The position numbers and the translations under genes were made by a program. This document shows positions 55,958 through 64,000 of a DNA stretch of 64,000 nt, piece after piece. Under the pieces are notes generated by a model, which was not told the DNA's origin, made no database searches, and worked only from the letters and a program-made list of their open reading frames with translations. Source of the stretch: JABDMH01 sp965222645 (GTDB lineage Bacteria > Bacteroidota > Bacteroidia > Chitinophagales > Saprospiraceae); the NCBI GenBank assembly GCA_965222645.1, contig OZ244968.1:1922001-1986000 (forward strand), written 5' to 3'. Positions within the stretch are counted from its first letter, which is position 1. Every line of letters begins with the position of its first letter.

Positions 55958-58900
55958 TTATCTTATCACAGTAACATTACCCGCGAGCTGGAACGTGGAT
56001 CCATTCACACAATCCGCCTGGATAATGTACATGTAGACACCCGGATTTACGGGATCCCCTCTGAAGGTTCCATCCCACTGAATACCGAGATCTGTGGTCT
56101 CAAATACGATTTCTCCCCATCTATTGAAGATCTGGATCAACCCAATTGTAGATATACCGTCATTTCTAATTTCGAACTGATCGTTAAAACCATCTCCATT
56201 AGGTGTAAAGGCATTCTCTGCAACAATTCTTTCAACTTCACAAGGATCTACAACAGTGACCATCACGGTATCTTGCTCACCACAACCCAGCGAATTAACA
56301 GCTGAGGCGATGTATTTGTATTCTCCAGCCGCATCGGGTTGGATCACGAGATTCGGACAATCTGTACAGAGCAGTTCTCCGGTTTCCTCGTCATACCAGT
56401 CTATCGGTATCGTTACCGTCTCATTTATTGCCTGAAGAGTCACCGTCTGTCCTAAGTCAACCAACTGATCTTCAGATACAGTCAGTCCGGGCATAGGCAC
56501 TACTTCGACAGTCATCGAAGTATCAATCATCACTCCACCACATCCGACGGTTGATATCGTATATATTGTTGTCTCCGAAGGTGATGCGATTGGATCCATA
56601 CAGTCTGTACAGGACAACCCATCAGCTGGAAACCATGTCACGTCAACAAGGGAGTCAGTGCCCGTCACCTCAACCTGAAGCTGGACCTCCTCACCAGGAC
56701 AGATGGAAGCGTCCGGCACAAAGATCTCGACATCCGGGAGGACTGTAACCACATATGTTACAGAGCTGTCACATCCGAAAGCACCGAGGTAAACTTCGGT
56801 AAAGGTCGTGTCGTCAGAGTATGTAACTCCTCCAATTTCAACTGTTTCCCCGGTGCATATGTTATGAACCACCGTACTGAACGGGAGTGGTCTCACTCTT
56901 AAATCGAGACCTGATAAGCTATCACAACCTGTTGATGCTTGGAGCGTATCCACATAGACCCCGGTAGAATCATAAGTAACTCCATGGAAGGTGTAAGTTT
57001 CTCCTTCACAGATATGAACAGTATCCGTCGTGCGTTCGATTGGAGTTACAGTGAGGTCCAGGTGAGTCACTTGAGAGCAACCGCTGCTGATGCTAGCTCG
57101 TACAATGTCATACTTTCCAGCTGTAGTGATCACTGTATCTGCCACAAGGATTGAATCTCCCTCACAGATCACTTCTGTTAGATAATCATGCTCGGTGGGA
57201 ATTACCGTCAGGTGTAACGTAATCACACTGTCACATCCAAATGTGGTAGTCAATGTATCCGCATATTCTCCACTATCACTTAACACCGTACCGAGGAAAT
57301 CAAACTCCTCTCCTTCACATATGCTTTCATGTAATTCTGTCTTTGCAACAGGGGCTATTTCAATATTAATGGTTATAATACTATCACACCCGCCTGCCGA
57401 AGTAAGAGTGTCACGGTAGGATCCCGCCATAGAATAGTATTCATTATTAAAAGCAATCGAATCATTTTCACACACTATCTCATCGAAAGTAACCTGTATT
57501 TCATCCACCACTCTAAAATCAATAGTGACGATACTGTCACATCCGTTACTCGCCTGAACGGTGTCTACATATATCCCGGTTGCTGTCAACAATCGACCGT
57601 TGAAATCGAATGACTGTCCCACACAAATTTGCTTCACAAATTCGTGACGTTGCACAGGCATGACATCAAGAGTAAGTGTCACAATGCTATCACATCCCAG
57701 GGAGCTTGTCAGGGTATCGACATATATTCCTGCCTCACTCAGCTCTTCGCTTGCAAACAAGTAGGTTGCATCGTCGCAAATGCTGGCAGTGATCTCCTCA
57801 TATCTTGTTTCGAGTTCGATGATGCTTATGCCCAGGATACTGTCACATCCATCTATTGTTTGCAATGTGTCGAGGTAATCTCCTGCATCATGGTAGTCTT
57901 TTCCTGCAATGGTGATCGAATCATATTCGCATATCTCATAAGTGAGCGGAGTATGATATGTAGGATGCACAACCAGATCGAGTGAAACTATACTGTCACA
58001 TCCGGTCACACTCGTCAAAGTATCGGGGTAAGTTCCTGATTCTGTAAGTGTGTCACCATGGAAAACAAAGAATTCACCTTGACAGATCTCCTCGGCTAAT
58101 TCCGTGTATCTTATTTCATGCACTGCCAAAGTCAAGTAAACTATACTATCACAGCCGATGCTGCTCAACAAGGTATCTGTGTAATTGCCGCTCGTAGTCA
58201 GAAGCTGTCCATTAAACAACAGTGTATCACCGTCACATATTTCTTCATTCACCTCTTCTGTCAATATTGGCAACACGGTAAGGTTCAGTGTACGAATGCT
58301 GTCACAACCATTGATCGTCTGTAATGTATCCGTGTAGGTTCCAGACTCGGTATACTCCTCTCCATTAAACGTGTAACTGTGCTCGTCACATATTACTTCA
58401 TCGATCGTCTCCTGATATACGGGATGTACGGTCAAGTTTAGTGTTACAATACTGTCGCACCCATAGATGGAAGAAAGCGTGTCGACATAGGTGCCAGTAG
58501 AATCACGTTCGATTCCCAAGAATGTAAATGATTCTCCCTCACAAATCTCTTCCGTTACTGTCGAGCTTTCAATATGATGAACAATCAGAGTCAAATTGAC
58601 TATACTGTCACAACCGTTTACTCCTTGCACTATCGCCTGATAGTCTCCAGGAGTATCCAGGATTTGATCATTAAACTCAAAAATTTCTCCTTCACAGATC
58701 TCTTCTGTGATGTCTTCAGTATTGACTGGCAAAACAGTCAATTCAAGGGTGACCACACTATCGCAATTTATACTACTTACTGTAGTGAATTCATAACTAC
58801 CACTCTCAGTGTAGTCGGTTCCATTAAATGGATAGGTTTCTCCCTCACATATTGAATCGAGTACCGTCTCCCTCAATATTTCGAGTACGGTCAGATTTAT

Positions 58901-61900
58901 CGTGACTATGCTGTCGCATCCATTTACAGTGGTGAATGTCTTAGTATAGGCGTCTGTTGCCGTAAGAGCTTCGCCGGCGAAATCATAACTATCTCCTTCA
59001 CAAATAGTCTCGTCAATAACGATATCATACACCGGATGCACAGTCAAATCTAAGGTGACTATGCTATCACATCCATGGATCGTTAGCAAAGTATCCACAT
59101 AGATATCCGTTGAATCCAGATTCCTTCCATTGAATGGATAGACATCACCTTCACAGATTGCATCAGTGAGCGAAGTCCTTTCAACAGGATTGACAGAAAG
59201 AATCAACGTGACTACACTGTCGCATCCATTGGATCCCTGCACAATGTCCTCGTAGGTGCCTGCCTGGCTCAACAAGTTTCCATTGAAGTCAAATTCATCA
59301 CCTTCACAGATAGCCTCTTGAATAGTCTCCCTTTCAATGGGTAACACCGTCAATTCAAGGGTGACTACACTGTCACAACCAATGCTACTTATTGTAGTGT
59401 AATCATAGCTACCGCTCGCCGTGTAGTCACTGCCATTAAATGGGAAGGTCTCTCCTTCACAAATGGAATCGAGTACCGTTTCTCTCAAGATTTCTAAAAC
59501 GGTAAGATTTATTGTAACTGTACTGTCACATCCATTTACAGTGGTGAATGTCTTAGTATAGGCGTCTGTTGCCATAAGAGCTTCGCCGGCGAAATCATAA
59601 CTATCTCCTTCACAAATAGTCTCGTCAATAACGATATCATACACCGGGTGCACAGTCAAATCTAAGGTGACTATGCTATCACATCCATGGATCGTTAGCA
59701 AAGTGTCTACGTAAACATCGGATGAATCCAGATTCCTTCCATTAAAATGATAGCTATCACCTTCACAGATTTCTTCCGTCAAATCAGTGGACTTCACAGG
59801 ATGAACAAACAGTTCCAGTGTAACAATGCTATCACAACCATTTGTTCCTGCAACGATTTCATTATATGTGCCAGTTTGCGACAGGAGATTTCCATGGAAA
59901 TCATATACGTCACCCTGGCAAATGTGTTCCTGGATAGTTTCTCTGTTGATCGGAAGCACGGTGAGTTCTAATGTTACAATACTATCGCAACCAATGCTGC
60001 TCGTCGTGGTGAAATCGTAGCTGCCAGAGACAAGTAGATCCATATCCTTGAATTGGTAAACACCACCTTCGCAAATTGTATCAAATACGGTCTCCTCCAG
60101 AATCTCTAACACCGTCAGATTGATCGTCACCACACTATCGCAACCATTTACTGATGTGAAAGTCTTGGTGTATGTATCTGATACCGTCAGCTCGTCACTT
60201 CCAAAGGTGTAGCTCGTCCCCTCACATATCGATTGATCCAAAGTGTCGTTGTAGACCGGATGGACCGTTAAGTTTACGGTCACAATACTATCACACCCAT
60301 GTGCTGTATTCACAGTGGTCACATAGGTACCACTGGTGGCCAACGTCGTGTCATTAAACGGATATGTTTCTCCATCACAGATCTCATCATCATAGGTGTA
60401 GGTCTGTGTAGGTCTTACAAATAAATCTAAGGTCACTGTACTGTCACAGCCGGCTACTGTGCTCAAGTTAGAAACATATATCCCACTTGTGGTCACAGAA
60501 TGCTCATTGAATTCATAAGTATCTCCTTCACAGATCGTATCCTGCAACTGGATATCGTACACCGGATTTACTGTCAGCTCCAATGTTACAATACTGTCAC
60601 AACCAATGCTGCTGGTTGTCGTATACTCATAGCTTCCAGCTGTACTGTAGCTTACATTATTCCAAGTCAAGGTCTCCCCTTCACAGATCGAATCAAGCAC
60701 GGTCTCCTCCAGAATCTCCAACACCGTAAGATTAATTGTCACAACACTATCGCAACCATTTACTGATGTGAAGGTCTTAGTGTATGTATCTGATACCGTC
60801 AGCTCGTCACTTCCAAATGTGTAGCTCGTCCCCTCACATATCGATTGATCCAAAGTGTCGTTGTAGACCGGATGAACCGTTAGGTTTACGGTCACAATGC
60901 TATCACACCCATGTGCTGTATTCACAGTGGTCACATAGGTACCACTGGTGGCCAACGTCGTGTCATTAAACGGATATGTTTCTCCATCACAGATCTCATC
61001 ATCATAGGTGTAGGTCTGTGTAGGTCTTACAAATAAATCTAAGGTCACTGTACTGTCACAGCCGGCTACTGTGCTCAAGTTAGAAACATATATCCCACTT
61101 GTGGTCACAGAATGCTCATTGAATTCATAAGTATCTCCTTCACAGATCGTATCCTGCAACTGGATATCGTACACCGGATTTACTGTCAGCTCCAATGTTA
61201 CAATACTGTCACAACCAATGCTGCTGGTTGTCGTATACTCATAGCTTCCAGCTGTACTGTAGCTTACATTATTCCAAGTCAAGGTCTCCCCTTCACAGAT
61301 CGAATCAAGCACGGTCTCCTCCAGAATCTCCAACACCGTAAGATTAATTGTCACAACACTATCGCAACCATTTACTGATGTGAAGGTCTTGGTGTATGTA
61401 TCTGATACCGTCAGCTCGTCACTTCCAAAGGTGTAGCTTGTACCATCACATATCGATTCATCCAAAGTGATATCGTATACCGGATTTACAGTCAGATTTA
61501 CAGTCACAATGCTATCACAGCCATGTGCCGTGGTTACCGTAGTCACATAGGTGCCACTCGTGGCCAACGTTGTGTCATTAAACGTGTAGAATTCTCCATC
61601 ACAGATCTCGTGATCGTAGGTGTAGGTCTGTGTAGGTCTTACAAATAAATCTAAGGTCACTATACTGTCACAGCCGGCTACTGTGCTCAAGTTAGAAACA
61701 TATATCCCACTTGTGGTTGCTGAATGCTCATTGAATTCATAAGTATCTCCCTCACAGATCGTGTCTTGCAACTGAATGTCATAGACAGGATTTACTGTAA
61801 GCTCCAATGTTACGATACTGTCACAACCGATGCTGCTCGTGGTCGTGTAGTCATAGCTTCCAGCTGTATTGTAACTTACACCGTTCCAGGTCAACGACTC

Positions 61901-64000
61901 CCCTTCACAAATAGAATCAAGCACGGTTTCCTCCAGAATCTCCAACACGGTCAGATTGATCGTCACAACACTATCGCAACCATTTACTGATGTGAAGGTC
62001 TTGGTGTATGTATCTGATGCTGTCAGCTCGTCACTTCCAAATGTGTAGCTCGTCCCCTCACATATCGATTGATCTAATGTATCGTTGTAGACCGGATGTA
62101 CAGTTAAGTTTACGGTTTCCTCCAGAATCTCCAACACGGTCAGATTGATCGTCACAACACTATCGCAACCATTTACTGATGTGAAGGTCTTGGTGTATGT
62201 ATCTGATGCTGTCAGCTCGTCACTTCCAAATGTGTAGCTCGTCCCCTCACATATCGATTGATCTAATGTATCGTTGTAGACCGGATGTACAGTTAAGTTT
62301 ACGGTCACAATGCTATCACACCCATGTGCTGTATTCACAGTGGTCACATACGTGCCACTCGTGGCCAACGTTGTGTCATTAAACGTGTAGAATTCTCCAT
62401 CACAGATCTCGTGATCGTAGGTGTAGGTCTGTGTAGGTCTTACAAATAAATCTAAGGTCACTATACTGTCACAGCCGGCTACTGTGCTCAAGTTAGAAAC
62501 ATATATCCCACTTGTGGTTGCTGAATGCTCATTGAATTCATAAGTATCTCCCTCACAGATCGTGTCTTGCAACTGAATGTCATAGACAGGATTTACTGTA
62601 AGCTCCAATGTTACGATACTGTCACAACCGATGCTGCTGGTTGTTGTAAACTCATAGCTTCCAGCTGTATTGTAACTTACACCGTTCCAGGTCAACGACT
62701 CCCCTTCACAGATCGAATCAAGTACGGTCTCCTCCAGAATCTCTAACACCGTAAGATTGATCGTCACCACACTATCGCAACCATTTACTGTCGTAAACGT
62801 CTTCGTGTAGGTATCTGATACCGTCAACTCATCGCCTCCAAACGTGTAGCTTGTACCATCACATATCGATTCATCCAAAGTGATATCGTATACCGGATTT
62901 ACAGTCAGATTTACAGTCACAATGCTATCACAGCCATGTGCTGTGGTTACCATAGTCACATAGGTGCCACTCGTGGCCAATGTTGTGTCATTAAATGTGT
63001 AAATGTCTCCTTCACAGATCTCGTCATCGTAGGTATATGTCTGCGTAGGTCGTACAAATAAATCTAAGGTCACTATGCTGTCGCAGCCGTCTACTGTCGT
63101 AAGACTCGACACATAGACCCCTGACGTTGTCGCTGAGTGCTCATTGAAGTCAAATGTCTCTCCCTCACAGATCGTGTCTTGCAACTGAATGTCATAGACA
63201 GGATTTACTGTAAGCTCCAATGTTGCGATACTGTCACAACCGATGCTGCTGGTTGTTGTAAACTCATAGCTTCCCGCTGCACTGTAACTTACACCGTTCC
63301 AGGTCAACGACTCCCCTTCACAAATAGAATCAAGCACGGTTTCCTCCAGAATCTCCAACACGGTCAAATTGATCGTCACCACACTATCGCAACCATTTAC
63401 TGTCGTAAACGTCTTCGTATATGTATCTGATACCGTCAACTCATCGCCTCCAAACGTGTAGCTTGTACCATCACATATCGATTCATCCAAAGTGATATCG
63501 TATACCGGATTTACAGTCAGATTTACAGTCACAATGCTATCACAGCCATGTGCCGTGGTTACCGTAGTCACATAGGTGCCACTCGTGGCCAACGTAGTGT
63601 CATTAAACGTGTAGATTTCTCCATTACAGATCTCGTGATCGTAGGTGTAGGTCTGTGTAGGTCTTACAAATAAATCTAAGGTCACTATACTGTCACAGCC
63701 AGCTACTGTACTCAAGTTAGACACATATATCCCACTTGTGGTTGCTGAATGCTCATTGAATTCATAAGTATCTCCCTCACAGATCGTGTCTTGCAACTGA
63801 ATGTCATAGACAGGATTTACTGTAAGCTCCAATGTTACGATACTGTCACAACCGATGCTGCTCGTGGTCGTGTAGTCATAGCTTCCAGCTGTATTGTAAC
63901 TTACACCGTTCCAGGTCAACGACTCCCCTTCACAAATAGAATCAAGCACGGTTTCCTCCAGAATCTCCAACACGGTCAGATTGATCGTCACCACACTATC
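55958..64000 (-). CDS. Giant 51-residue-repeat T9SS type B adhesin, N-terminus missing
   Basis: The frame stays open at the right edge (first visible residues DSVVTINLTV), so this is the C-terminal 2,680 residues of a larger protein. It contains 47 complete units of about 51 residues, each with IC-x-G and GCDSIVTL. Next come a ligand-like segment with LSCTDCMDP and two Ig-like strands, and then a gliding-motility-associated sorting domain (ENAFTPNGDGFND, FNRWGEIVFE, QWDG, NPGVYMYII). It should be a type IX-secreted surface fibre or adhesin. The two Cys per unit give about 94 in the array and could form one disulfide per module (inference). Confidence 0.88.
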   Translation of the reverse strand, partial: DSVVTINLTVLEILEETVLDSICEGESLTWNGVSYNTAGSYDYTTTSSIGCDSIVTLELTVNPVYDIQLQDTICEGDTYEFNEHSATTSGIYVSNLSTVAGCDSIVTLDLFVRPTQTYTYDHEICNGEIYTFNDTTLATSGTYVTTVTTAHGCDSIVTVNLTVNPVYDITLDESICDGTSYTFGGDELTVSDTYTKTFTTVNGCDSVVTINLTVLEILEETVLDSICEGESLTWNGVSYSAAGSYEFTTTSSIGCDSIATLELTVNPVYDIQLQDTICEGETFDFNEHSATTSGVYVSSLTTVDGCDSIVTLDLFVRPTQTYTYDDEICEGDIYTFNDTTLATSGTYVTMVTTAHGCDSIVTVNLTVNPVYDITLDESICDGTSYTFGGDELTVSDTYTKTFTTVNGCDSVVTINLTVLEILEETVLDSICEGESLTWNGVSYNTAGSYEFTTTSSIGCDSIVTLELTVNPVYDIQLQDTICEGDTYEFNEHSATTSGIYVSNLSTVAGCDSIVTLDLFVRPTQTYTYDHEICDGEFYTFNDTTLATSGTYVTTVNTAHGCDSIVTVNLTVHPVYNDTLDQSICEGTSYTFGSDELTASDTYTKTFTSVNGCDSVVTINLTVLEILEETVNLTVHPVYNDTLDQSICEGTSYTFGSDELTASDTYTKTFTSVNGCDSVVTINLTVLEILEETVLDSICEGESLTWNGVSYNTAGSYDYTTTSSIGCDSIVTLELTVNPVYDIQLQDTICEGDTYEFNEHSATTSGIYVSNLSTVAGCDSIVTLDLFVRPTQTYTYDHEICDGEFYTFNDTTLATSGTYVTTVTTAHGCDSIVTVNLTVNPVYDITLDESICDGTSYTFGSDELTVSDTYTKTFTSVNGCDSVVTINLTVLEILEETVLDSICEGETLTWNNVSYSTAGSYEYTTTSSIGCDSIVTLELTVNPVYDIQLQDTICEGDTYEFNEHSVTTSGIYVSNLSTVAGCDSTVTLDLFVRPTQTYTYDDEICDGETYPFNDTTLATSGTYVTTVNTAHGCDSIVTVNLTVHPVYNDTLDQSICEGTSYTFGSDELTVSDTYTKTFTSVNGCDSVVTINLTVLEILEETVLDSICEGETLTWNNVSYSTAGSYEYTTTSSIGCDSIVTLELTVNPVYDIQLQDTICEGDTYEFNEHSVTTSGIYVSNLSTVAGCDSTVTLDLFVRPTQTYTYDDEICDGETYPFNDTTLATSGTYVTTVNTAHGCDSIVTVNLTVHPVYNDTLDQSICEGTSYTFGSDELTVSDTYTKTFTSVNGCDSVVTINLTVLEILEETVFDTICEGGVYQFKDMDLLVSGSYDFTTTSSIGCDSIVTLELTVLPINRETIQEHICQGDVYDFHGNLLSQTGTYNEIVAGTNGCDSIVTLELFVHPVKSTDLTEEICEGDSYHFNGRNLDSSDVYVDTLLTIHGCDSIVTLDLTVHPVYDIVIDETICEGDSYDFAGEALMATDAYTKTFTTVNGCDSTVTINLTVLEILRETVLDSICEGETFPFNGSDYTASGSYDYTTISSIGCDSVVTLELTVLPIERETIQEAICEGDEFDFNGNLLSQAGTYEDIVQGSNGCDSVVTLILSVNPVERTSLTDAICEGDVYPFNGRNLDSTDIYVDTLLTIHGCDSIVTLDLTVHPVYDIVIDETICEGDSYDFAGEALTATDAYTKTFTTVNGCDSIVTINLTVLEILRETVLDSICEGETYPFNGTDYTESGSYEFTTVSSINCDSVVTLELTVLPVNTEDITEEICEGEIFEFNDQILDTPGDYQAIVQGVNGCDSIVNLTLIVHHIESSTVTEEICEGESFTFLGIERDSTGTYVDTLSSIYGCDSIVTLNLTVHPVYQETIDEVICDEHSYTFNGEEYTESGTYTDTLQTINGCDSIRTLNLTVLPILTEEVNEEICDGDTLLFNGQLLTTSGNYTDTLLSSIGCDSIVYLTLAVHEIRYTELAEEICQGEFFVFHGDTLTESGTYPDTLTSVTGCDSIVSLDLVVHPTYHTPLTYEICEYDSITIAGKDYHDAGDYLDTLQTIDGCDSILGISIIELETRYEEITASICDDATYLFASEELSEAGIYVDTLTSSLGCDSIVTLTLDVMPVQRHEFVKQICVGQSFDFNGRLLTATGIYVDTVQASNGCDSIVTIDFRVVDEIQVTFDEIVCENDSIAFNNEYYSMAGSYRDTLTSAGGCDSIITINIEIAPVAKTELHESICEGEEFDFLGTVLSDSGEYADTLTTTFGCDSVITLHLTVIPTEHDYLTEVICEGDSILVADTVITTAGKYDIVRASISSGCSQVTHLDLTVTPIERTTDTVHICEGETYTFHGVTYDSTGVYVDTLQASTGCDSLSGLDLRVRPLPFSTVVHNICTGETVEIGGVTYSDDTTFTEVYLGAFGCDSSVTYVVTVLPDVEIFVPDASICPGEEVQLQVEVTGTDSLVDVTWFPADGLSCTDCMDPIASPSETTIYTISTVGCGGVMIDTSMTVEVVPMPGLTVSEDQLVDLGQTVTLQAINETVTIPIDWYDEETGELLCTDCPNLVIQPDAAGEYKYIASAVNSLGCGEQDTVMVTVVDPCEVERIVAENAFTPNGDGFNDQFEIRNDGISTIGLIQIFNRWGEIVFETTDLGIQWDGTFRGDPVNPGVYMYIIQADCVNGSTFQLAGNVTVIR
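60077..63937 (-). repeat. 612-bp higher-order repeats (four 51-residue units each)
   Basis: Units 1-25 of the visible array cycle through four types (SLTWNGVSY, YEFNEHS, YTFNDTTL, YTFGGDEL), giving a 204-residue, 612-bp period. Long stretches are identical between copies, for example 60361-60720 and 60973-61332. Protein units 18-21 and 22-25 differ only in the last four residues. Confidence 0.92.
61927..62304 (-). repeat. Perfect 189-bp tandem duplication
   Basis: 61927-62115 and 62116-62304 are identical over 189 bp (63 codons), so the frame is kept. The junction is at the short shared ACGGT. The copy adds 12 residues beyond one 51-residue unit and breaks the repeat register (LEILEETVNLTVHPVYND). 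Confidence 0.9.

Noticed and set aside
60172..63430. Repeated plus-strand open frames of 61 and 88 codons spaced 612 bp apart
   Set aside because: They are antisense shadows of the 612-bp repeats in the giant adhesin gene. Their recurrence follows the coding repeat, and they resemble no protein family.
56708..64000. Regular DNA repeats suggestive of a CRISPR or satellite array
   Set aside because: The period is 153 bp (and 612 bp), with no unique spacers, and the whole stretch is one open reading frame encoding a recognisable protein module.

Overview
The window looks like the chromosome of a Bacteroidota bacterium, most likely a marine or environmental member of the Saprospiria or a related group. 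The evidence is the short primary sigma factor without region 1.1, several exact matches to the Bacteroidota promoter element TAnnTTTG, a PorP/SprF-family protein, and two giant surface proteins ending in the gliding-motility-associated (type B) type IX secretion sorting domain. I saw no tRNA, rRNA, CRISPR array, insertion sequence or phage gene. The genus is inference.

Layout. 1-8.1 kb: the tail of a heme-binding-domain protein, an FG-GAP/VCBS secreted protein, a DoxX-like membrane protein, a CopA-type copper ATPase, a short-chain dehydrogenase, a beta carbonic anhydrase, a DUF1080 protein, an ABM-type monooxygenase and PnuC. 8.1-24 kb: a GH5 glycosidase, a plant-type arginase/agmatinase, a CBS pair protein, a DUF5916 outer-membrane protein, PurC, a DUF4412 protein, a nucleoside permease, two poorly understood proteins, RpoD, Pnp-RpsO, MazG, an NqrM-like protein and RibA. 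24-28.2 kb: an aromatic amino-acid operon (pheA, aminotransferase, tyrA, DAHP synthase-chorismate mutase). 28.2-35.7 kb: a ManD-like dehydratase and gltD-gltB. 35.8-42.8 kb: a complete eight-gene histidine operon in which every junction overlaps. 43.2-64 kb: a PorP/SprF-like gene and two giant repeat adhesins; the second runs off the right edge.

The most interesting material is regulatory and lies in short gaps. Upstream of pheA there is an unannotated 18-residue leader peptide, MNNISNCQFYFFFFYGCP, with five Phe and two Tyr codons. It is followed by mutually exclusive antiterminator and terminator hairpins and preceded by an exact TTTG-N20-TACATTTG promoter. Upstream of hisG there is a second 18-residue leader, MRAFSISHYTHHHIWNTM, with four His codons and a textbook 1:2 / 2:3 / 3:4 hairpin set. 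Together they predict ribosome-mediated transcription attenuation of both the aromatic and the histidine operons.

The other notable feature is the adhesin locus. One protein carries three different repeat families (five 94-residue, ten roughly 98-residue and 22 roughly 51-residue units). The other carries 47 complete 51-residue units organised in 612-bp higher-order repeats. These are almost identical toward the N-terminus, decay toward the C-terminus, and are interrupted by a perfect 189-bp tandem duplication that breaks the repeat register. A SprF-like partner gene follows the first adhesin, as in the known sprB-sprF arrangement.
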